A stretch of 5,214 nucleotides of DNA from Actinomycetes bacterium. Lineage in GTDB: Bacteria; Actinomycetota; Acidimicrobiia; Acidimicrobiales; Microtrichaceae. Shown here piece after piece: positions 1-5,214 of this stretch. The stretch lies in the NCBI GenBank assembly GCA_023427825.1, contig JAEZAI010000070.1, positions 1-5,214 of the forward strand, read 5' to 3'. The notes below the pieces were generated by a model. That model ran no database searches and was not told where the DNA came from. It saw only the letters and a program-made list of their open reading frames with translations. Made by a program: the position numbers and the translations under genes. Every line of letters starts with the position of its first letter. The stretch's first letter is position 1.

Positions 1-1345
<1,345 letters not shown>

Positions 1346-1351
1346 GGCGGG

Positions 1352-1357
1352 TTCCTC
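1352..1357 (-). promoter_or_regulatory. Ribosome binding site of carB
   Basis: Reading the minus strand, GAGGAA ends 6 bases before the carB ATG (GAGG with 8 bases of spacing). It fixes the start at 1345. An earlier ATG at 1364 on the same strand is out of frame with carB. Confidence 0.75.
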
Positions 1358-1370
1358 GCTGCATCTTCTC

Positions 1371-1397
1371 GGGGGGCTGGGGGTGGGTGGTGCCGGG
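1371..1397 (+). other. Putative G-quadruplex motif in the carB/DUF2505 divergent region
   Basis: Four G-tracts of at least three bases lie at 1371-1376, 1379-1383, 1385-1387 and 1395-1397, separated by loops of 2, 1 and 7 bases. This fits the standard G3+N1-7 pattern. It sits in the 119-base space (1346-1464) between the divergent starts of carB and the plus-strand gene, 26 bases upstream of the carB ATG, on the template strand for carB. The rest of that space is very GC-rich. I see no convincing -35/-10 pair there; the only AT-leaning spot is GAAGAT (minus strand, 1368-1363), a weak -10 at best. The pattern is visible in the sequence. Folding or function is inference, and such motifs arise by chance in GC-rich genomes. 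Confidence 0.4.
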
Positions 1398-1464
1398 TGA
1401 CGCGTGGCGGTGGCGCGCCGCGGGGGTGGCCGAGACGGCGGGCGCGGTGTGCGACGCTGGTGCG

Positions 1465-1965
1465 GTGAAGTTCGGCTTCGAGCAGCGATGGACCGCAACG
1501 GTCGACGACATCATGGCCACGTACCTGGACGAGCGGTTCTGGAACGGCCTCGACGGGTTCTCCAAGATGGCGCCGCCCGAGCTGCTGGACCTCGACCGCG
1601 ACGACGCCAGGGGCACGGCGCTCGTGCGGCTGCGGTACAAGGTCGACGCCGACCTGCCGGCCCAGGCGGCCCGGTTCATCGACCCCGACGACGTGGCCTG
1701 GGTGCAGGAGACCGAGTGGGACCTCTCGGCGCGCACCGCGGCCGTGCGGTTCCTCCCGGTGCAGGCGGCGAGCCTCATCCGGGCCGCCGCGGACATCGTC
1801 GTGAAGACCGACGGCGACGACACCGTCCGGGAGCTGCGCGGCGAGTTCAGGGTCCGCATCCCGCTGGTGGGCTCCAAGGTGGAGAAGGCGGTCGTCGGCG
1901 ACATCGGCACGAACCTGGACGAGGAGGCGGACGCGGTCGCCCGCTTCCTGGGCCTGCCCGACTGA
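1465..1965 (+). CDS. DUF2505 family protein (SRPBCC/START-like fold), function unknown
   Basis: A 166-residue cytosolic protein with no signal peptide or membrane segment. The opening ([18 protein letters not shown]) and the C-terminal motif [10 protein letters not shown] (residues 132-141), followed by an acidic helix ending in RFLGLPD, match my memory of the DUF2505 family. Those are ~160-170-residue proteins, common in actinobacteria, of the SRPBCC superfamily that binds hydrophobic ligands; no specific ligand or reaction is established. GTG 1465 is chosen because family members begin with M-K-F just before the first strand. The frame is open back to GTG 1387, but those 26 extra residues are low-complexity and unlike the family. 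No Shine-Dalgarno is visible before 1465, so leaderless translation is possible. The gene runs opposite to all its neighbours: divergent from carB (119 bases) and convergent with carA (46 bases). There is no evident pathway link to pyrimidines. Confidence 0.82.
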   Translation: MKFGFEQRWTATVDDIMATYLDERFWNGLDGFSKMAPPELLDLDRDDARGTALVRLRYKVDADLPAQAARFIDPDDVAWVQETEWDLSARTAAVRFLPVQAASLIRAAADIVVKTDGDDTVRELRGEFRVRIPLVGSKVEKAVVGDIGTNLDEEADAVARFLGLPD

Positions 1966-1980
1966 CCGCGCCTGCCCGAC
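1953..1980 (+). repeat. Short direct repeat spanning the DUF2505 stop codon
   Basis: CCTGCCCGAC occurs exactly at 1953-1962 and again at 1971-1980, a period of 18 bases, with the TGA stop (1963-1965) between the copies. The second copy lies in the 46-base gap before carA's 3' end. It may be a small slippage duplication. No function is implied. Confidence 0.5.
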
Positions 1981-2000
1981 CGGCTGCCCCGCTGGGGGGT
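1979..2000. terminator. Weak GC hairpin between the convergent gene ends
   Basis: In the 46-base gap between the stop codons of the DUF2505 gene and carA, CCCC (1987-1990) pairs with GGGG (1994-1997) around a 3-base loop. ACC (1979-1981) and GGT (1998-2000) can extend the stem across a 5-base bulge. The position between convergent genes suits a bidirectional terminator, but there is no T-tract on either side and the stem is short. It is a weak candidate. Confidence 0.2.
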
Positions 2001-2011
2001 GGTTGCGTCCG

Positions 2012-3115
2012 TCATCCGCGGTGCTCGTCGATCAGGTCGGCGAAGCGCTCGAACAGGTAGTGGCTGTCGTGGGGTCCCGGGCCGGCCTCTGGGTGGTACT
2101 GGATCCCGAACGCCGGCACGTCCAGGCAGCGGAACCCCTCGAGCGTGCCGTCGTTGAGGTTCACGTGGGTCACCTCGATGCGGTCGACGGCGTCGACGTC
2201 CACCACGTAGTTGTGGTTCTGGCTCGTGATCTCGACGCGCCCGGTCGCCAGGTCGCGCACGGGGTGGTTGCCGCCGTGGTGGCCGAACGGGAGCTTGGTC
2301 GTGGTGCCCCCGAGCGCGGTGCCGAGCATCTGGTGACCCATGCAGATGCCGAAGATCGGCACCTTGCCGAGCAGCTCCCGGACGGTGTCGGGCACGGTCT
2401 CGACCGCGGCGGGATCGCCCGGACCGTTCGACAGGAACACCCCGTCGGGCGACCGCTGCAGGATCTCGTCGGCGGACGTGTCGGCCGGGACCACGTCGAC
2501 CGTGGCGATCTGGGCCAGGTTGCGGACGATCGTCGTCTTGATGCCCATGTCGATGGCCACGACCCGCCGGCCGGCCCGGCGAGCGTCCTCGCTCACGGCC
2601 TCGTAGGTGGTGACGCCCTCGCCGGTCACGGTGGCGACCAGGTCGATGCCGTCGGTGCCGACCGCTCGCTCGGCGGCCGCCCGCAGGGTGGCCTCGTCCG
2701 CGGTGCCGAACACGCCGGGGATCGCGCCGTGGTCGCGCAGGTGCCGGGTCAGGCGGCGGGTGTCGACGCCGGCGATGCCCGGCACGTCGAAGCGCTGCAG
2801 GTACGAGTCCAGGTCGCCCTCGGCGCGGTGGTTGCTGTGACGGCGGGCCAGGTCGCGCACGACGACGCCGGAGCAACGGGGCCGCAGCGACTCGTCGTCG
2901 GTGGCGTTGACCCCGTAGTTGCCGATGTGCGGGTACGTGAACGTGATGATCTGCCCCGCGTACGACGGGTCCGAGATCACCTCCTGGTAGCCCGACAGCA
3001 CCGTGTTGAACACGAACTCGCCGGCGGTCACCCCGCCGTCGGGGCGGGCGCCGATGGCCTCGCCCTCGAACAGCGTCCCGTCGGCCAGGACGATCGCGGC
3101 TTCTTCGATGCTCAC
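2012..3115 (-). CDS. carA: Carbamoyl-phosphate synthase small (glutamine amidotransferase) subunit
   Basis: Hydrolyses glutamine and delivers ammonia to CarB for carbamoyl phosphate synthesis. It is a complete 367-residue protein, within the usual 360-390. The N-terminal small-chain domain (about 1-140) carries ADGTLFEGEAIG and GEFVFNTVLSGYQEVISDPS, then IGNYGVN. The class I glutaminase domain (about 180-360) has DMGIK (189-193), SNGPGDP (229-235), the nucleophile elbow GICMGHQ with C258, SQNHNY around 300, and H341/E343 in YHPEAGPGPHDSHYLF, which completes the Cys-His-Glu triad. GTG 3115 is preferred: AGGGAG lies 8 bases upstream, and this start overlaps the stop of the 22-codon ORF (GTGA). 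GTG 3124, three codons earlier, would abut that AGGGAG with no spacing. Translation is probably coupled to the upstream ORF. Unusually, carB is not directly downstream: a plus-strand gene intervenes. Confidence 0.98.
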   Translation of the reverse strand: MSIEEAAIVLADGTLFEGEAIGARPDGGVTAGEFVFNTVLSGYQEVISDPSYAGQIITFTYPHIGNYGVNATDDESLRPRCSGVVVRDLARRHSNHRAEGDLDSYLQRFDVPGIAGVDTRRLTRHLRDHGAIPGVFGTADEATLRAAAERAVGTDGIDLVATVTGEGVTTYEAVSEDARRAGRRVVAIDMGIKTTIVRNLAQIATVDVVPADTSADEILQRSPDGVFLSNGPGDPAAVETVPDTVRELLGKVPIFGICMGHQMLGTALGGTTTKLPFGHHGGNHPVRDLATGRVEITSQNHNYVVDVDAVDRIEVTHVNLNDGTLEGFRCLDVPAFGIQYHPEAGPGPHDSHYLFERFADLIDEHRG

Positions 3116-3180
3116 TGCTGGCACTCCCTGTGTCGTTCCGTCATGGTCATCGTCGTCGCCGTGGTCGTCATGGCGGTCAT
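3112..3180 (-). CDS. Candidate 22-residue small ORF coupling pyrC to carA
   Basis: ATG 3180 overlaps the pyrC stop as ATGA, and the TGA at 3114-3112 overlaps the carA GTG as GTGA, so the ORF exactly spans the pyrC-carA gap. GGGGAG lies 8 bases before its ATG. The 22 residues are Thr/Met-rich (8 Thr, 4 Met in the first 14) and end E-R-H-R-E-C-Q-Q. I recognise no family, signal peptide or membrane segment. It could be a coupling peptide that keeps ribosomes moving from pyrC to carA, a remnant of a larger gene (in mycobacteria a membrane protein gene, Rv1382 in M. tuberculosis, lies between pyrC and carA), or a chance ORF in repetitive ATGACS sequence. The overlaps and Shine-Dalgarno are seen directly; translation and function are inferred. 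Confidence 0.45.
   Translation of the reverse strand: MTAMTTTATTMTMTERHRECQQ
3124..3129 (-). promoter_or_regulatory. Ribosome binding site of carA
   Basis: AGGGAG on the minus strand lies 8 bases before GTG 3115 and inside the last codons of the 22-codon ORF. This spacing decides for the 3115 start over GTG 3124, which would overlap the end of the site. Confidence 0.65.
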
Positions 3181-4556
3181 CGCCGCAGCTCCCCGTCGAC
3201 CACGACCGCCTCGCCGCGGCACAGCGTGTGGCGGACCTTGCCGCGAACCGACAGCCCTACGTACGGGACGTTGCGGCTCCGGGACGCGCCGCCCGAGCCG
3301 TCGATCGTCCAGCGGTGCTCGGTGTCGATGACGGTCAGGTTGGCGGCGGCGCCGGCCTGGATCGGCCCGCCGTGGTCGGCCATCCCGGCGATCGCCGCCG
3401 GCTGCCACGAGAGGCGGGCGATCACGTCGGCGTCGGTGAGGCGCTGCCCGTCGTAGGCGCCCGCCGCTCCCGGGACGCCGCCCCGCGACGGGTCCTCGGG
3501 GTCGGGGGCGGCCGGCTGGCCGTCGACCAGCCGGGTCAGGGCCAGGGCCAGGGCGAACTCGAGGCCGAGCATCCCGGGGGGCGCCTGGTCGAACGGGCGC
3601 TCCTTCTCCTCGGGGGCGTGCGGCGCATGGTCGGTGGCGATCGCGTCGATCGTTCCGTCGGCCAGCCCGGCCGCCACCGCGTCCACGTCCGACGCCGAGC
3701 GCAGCGGTGGGTGCACCTTGAACGTGGCGTCGTAGCCGGCACAGCAGGCGTCGGTGAGCGTGAAGTGGTGCGGCGCGGCCTCGGCCGTCACCGGCAGACC
3801 CGCGGCCTTGGCCGCTGCGACCATGGCCACGGACCCCGCCGTCGACAGGTGCAGGAAGTGGACCTTGGCGCCGGTGAGACGGGCCAGCGCGATGTCGCGC
3901 ATGACCATCAGCTCCTCCGCCTCGGCGGGTTGGCCGGGAAGGCCCAGGCGGGAGGACCACTCGCCCTCGTGCATGCAGGTGCCCTCGCTGAGCGCGCTGA
4001 CCTCGCAGTGCTGCGCCAGCGTCACCCCGAGGCCCGACGCGTACTCGAGCGCCCGGCGCATGAGGCGGTCGTCCTGCACCCCCGTGCCGTCGTCGGTGAA
4101 GATCCGCACGCCGAGCGCCGCCATCTCCGCGATCGGGGCGAGCTGCTCGCCCGCCCTGTCGACGGTGATCGCACCCGAGGCGTGGACGTCGCAGACCGCG
4201 GCCCGGCCGAGGTCGAGCACCTCGCGGACGACTGCGGCGCAGTCCATGGTCGGCGTGGTGTTCGGCATGGCGAGCACGGCGGTGTAGCCGCCCAGCGCTG
4301 CGGCCCGCGACCCCGACTCGACGGTCTCGGCCTCCTCCTTGCCCGGCTCGCGCAGGTGCGTGTGGAGGTCCACCAGGCCGGGCGTGACCAGGCAGCTGGA
4401 CGCGTCCAGCACCACGTCCGCGCTCAGGTCGTCGCCGACCGCGGCGATCCTCCCGTCGGACACCACCACGTCCGCGACGCGCTCGCCGGTGGCGTCGAGC
4501 ACCCGGCCGCCCTTGATCACGACGTCGGCGCCGGGCCGGATCTCGGGGTCGGTCAC
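3177..4556 (-). CDS. pyrC: Dihydroorotase (class I type)
   Basis: Zinc amidohydrolase that interconverts N-carbamoyl-L-aspartate and L-dihydroorotate, the third step of UMP synthesis. It is a complete 459-residue protein. Family residues are in place: H65 and H67 in DLHTHLREPG (R69 binds substrate), N99 in AMPNTTP, the bridging Asp in TDDG (D155/D156; spacing favours D156), H183 in AQHCE, H236 in FLHLST, APHH at 261-264, and catalytic D309 in ATDHAPHAPEEK. FDQAPPGMLGLEF (322-334) is the substrate-loop region. The N- and C-terminal strands form the usual composite beta domain. It is ~30 residues longer than the typical ~430, mostly from a Pro/Gly/Asp-rich insert at about 346-372. GTG 4556 overlaps the pyrB stop (GTGA), with GGAG 7 bases upstream. 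Its own stop overlaps the ATG of the 22-codon ORF, implying coupling on both sides. Confidence 0.98.
   Translation of the reverse strand: MTDPEIRPGADVVIKGGRVLDATGERVADVVVSDGRIAAVGDDLSADVVLDASSCLVTPGLVDLHTHLREPGKEEAETVESGSRAAALGGYTAVLAMPNTTPTMDCAAVVREVLDLGRAAVCDVHASGAITVDRAGEQLAPIAEMAALGVRIFTDDGTGVQDDRLMRRALEYASGLGVTLAQHCEVSALSEGTCMHEGEWSSRLGLPGQPAEAEELMVMRDIALARLTGAKVHFLHLSTAGSVAMVAAAKAAGLPVTAEAAPHHFTLTDACCAGYDATFKVHPPLRSASDVDAVAAGLADGTIDAIATDHAPHAPEEKERPFDQAPPGMLGLEFALALALTRLVDGQPAAPDPEDPSRGGVPGAAGAYDGQRLTDADVIARLSWQPAAIAGMADHGGPIQAGAAANLTVIDTEHRWTIDGSGGASRSRNVPYVGLSVRGKVRHTLCRGEAVVVDGELRR
3189..3194 (-). promoter_or_regulatory. Shine-Dalgarno sequence before the 22-codon ORF
   Basis: GGGGAG on the minus strand, inside the last codons of pyrC, lies 8 bases from ATG 3180. 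It is as good as the sites before pyrC and carA, which is the main reason for taking the small ORF seriously. Confidence 0.5.
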
Positions 4557-5214
4557 TGCGGCGCTCCAGTCGTCGAGGGGGTGGTGGCGGGTTCGGCCGT
4601 GGTGTCGACGGCGGTCACGTCGACGGTCGCCCCGTCCAGCGGGGGCAGTGCGGCACGACCGGGGCCGAGCAGCAGGAACAGCACCGACATGCGCACCGCG
4701 ACGCCGTTCGCCACCTGCTCGGTGATGACGGCCCCGGGACGGGCGGCGACCTCGGAGGCGATCTCGACGCCCCGGTTCATGGGCCCGGGGTGCATGATCA
4801 GCGCACGTTCGCGCAGACGGTCGGCCCGGGCGGACGTCAGCCCGAAGCTCGCGGTGTACTCCCGCAGCGAGGGGACGAGCGCCTCCGTCATGCGCTCACG
4901 CTGCAGGCGCAGCAGGTAGCAGACGTCCAGGGCGGCGACGACCGAGTCCAGGTCGTGCGAGACCCGGACGTCCCAGGGCGCCACCGACGGCGGCAGCAGC
5001 GTGGGCGGCGCGACCAGCGTGACATCGGCGCCGAGGCGGGTGAACGCCTCGATGTCGGACCGGGCCACCCGGGAGTGCTTGAGGGCGCCGACGATGCCGA
5101 TGTGCATGCCGTCGAGCGAGCCGCGATGGCGGCGGATCGTGTAGCTGTCGAGCAGCGCCTGGGTGGGGTGCTGGTGCCAGCCGTCGCCGGCGTTGATGAC
5201 GACCGCGTCGGTCC
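4553..5214 (-). CDS. pyrB: Aspartate carbamoyltransferase catalytic chain, C-terminal part (5' end beyond window)
   Basis: Joins carbamoyl phosphate and aspartate to carbamoyl-aspartate, the committed pyrimidine step. The frame is open to the window edge and yields 219 residues; roughly the first 110 are missing. Right at the edge is VINAGDG then HPTQALLD, the carbamoyl-phosphate site (E. coli H134 and Q137 equivalents). Then come HSRVARS (R167 equivalent), LVAPPTLLP, YLLRLQRERM (R229 and Q231 equivalents, aspartate site), MHPGPMNRGVEI, and ITEQVANGVAVRMSVLFLLLG. The style HSRVARS/HPGPMNRG matches the Bacillus/actinobacterial type rather than E. coli. An internal ATG at 5107 is not the start, because conserved sequence continues upstream of it. 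After the usual end there is a ~34-residue Thr/Ala/Pro-rich tail (about 4556-4660). The stop overlaps the pyrC GTG. Any PyrR-type leader would lie outside the window. Confidence 0.98.
   Translation of the reverse strand, partial: TDAVVINAGDGWHQHPTQALLDSYTIRRHRGSLDGMHIGIVGALKHSRVARSDIEAFTRLGADVTLVAPPTLLPPSVAPWDVRVSHDLDSVVAALDVCYLLRLQRERMTEALVPSLREYTASFGLTSARADRLRERALIMHPGPMNRGVEIASEVAARPGAVITEQVANGVAVRMSVLFLLLGPGRAALPPLDGATVDVTAVDTTAEPATTPSTTGAPQ
4564..4567 (-). promoter_or_regulatory. Ribosome binding site of pyrC
   Basis: GGAG on the minus strand, inside the last pyrB codons, lies 7 bases before GTG 4556. It supports the GTG start that overlaps the pyrB stop. Confidence 0.65.

Noticed and set aside
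1363..1391. A sigma70-type promoter for carB built on GAAGAT (minus strand, 1368-1363)
   Set aside because: Only half the positions match a -10 box, and nothing like TTGACA lies 16-18 bases upstream. It would need a mapped transcription start to be credible.
1387..1464. N-terminal extension of the DUF2505 protein from GTG 1387
   Set aside because: The 26 added residues are Ala/Gly/Arg/Trp-rich, precede the usual family start (M-K-F) and would overlap the divergent promoter region and G-tract motif.
3116..3124. GTG 3124 as the carA start
   Set aside because: The Shine-Dalgarno AGGGAG would overlap or touch the start codon. GTG 3115 has 8-base spacing and the GTGA overlap with the upstream ORF.
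3131..3180. ATGAC-type repeats in the pyrC-carA gap as a regulatory hairpin or attenuator
   Set aside because: The best stem I can draw is about 4 base pairs (CGCC/GGCG) with an 11-base loop and no U-tract. The repeats are better explained as Met-Thr codons.
2003..3331. A 442-codon open frame on the plus strand opposite carA
   Set aside because: Antisense shadow of carA caused by high G+C at third positions. It has no family resemblance.
3003..4919. A 638-codon open frame on the plus strand across pyrC and pyrB
   Set aside because: It is the antisense shadow of pyrB/pyrC: composition is Arg/Gly/Ala/Val-rich with no recognisable motif, and the minus strand encodes clear enzymes with all catalytic residues.

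Overview
The window is a compact stretch of very GC-rich DNA holding most of a pyrimidine (UMP) biosynthesis cluster. Read along the minus strand the order is pyrB (5' end cut by the window) - pyrC - a 22-codon ORF - carA - [opposite-strand gene] - carB (3' end cut). The high G+C third codon positions, the GTG starts, the pyrB-pyrC-carA-carB order and a DUF2505-type protein together suggest a member of the Actinomycetota. A more exact placement (for example Acidimicrobiia) would be a guess.

Layout: 5214-4553 (minus) is the C-terminal two thirds of aspartate carbamoyltransferase. 4556-3177 (minus) is a complete dihydroorotase. 3180-3112 (minus) is a 22-codon ORF with its own Shine-Dalgarno sequence, filling the pyrC-carA gap. 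3115-2012 (minus) is the complete small (glutaminase) subunit of carbamoyl-phosphate synthetase. 1465-1965 (plus) is a DUF2505/SRPBCC-like protein that faces carA tail to tail and diverges from carB. 1345-1 (minus) is the N-terminal ~448 residues of the large subunit, CarB.

How the genes work together: CarA releases ammonia from glutamine and passes it to CarB, which makes carbamoyl phosphate from bicarbonate, ammonia and 2 ATP. PyrB condenses carbamoyl phosphate with aspartate. PyrC closes the product to dihydroorotate. pyrB, pyrC, the 22-codon ORF and carA are joined by three successive 4-base stop/start overlaps (GTGA, ATGA, GTGA), so they look like one translationally coupled unit. carB is separated from carA by 666 bases that include an oppositely oriented gene. 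It must therefore have its own promoter or be reached by a transcript running antisense through the DUF2505 gene.

Most of the window is ordinary core metabolism. The points that stand out are the carA/carB interruption, the coupled 22-codon ORF, a G-quadruplex-type motif in the carB/DUF2505 divergent region, a Thr/Ala-rich tail on PyrB and a Pro/Gly/Asp-rich insert in PyrC. I saw no tRNA, rRNA, CRISPR array, insertion sequence or riboswitch.
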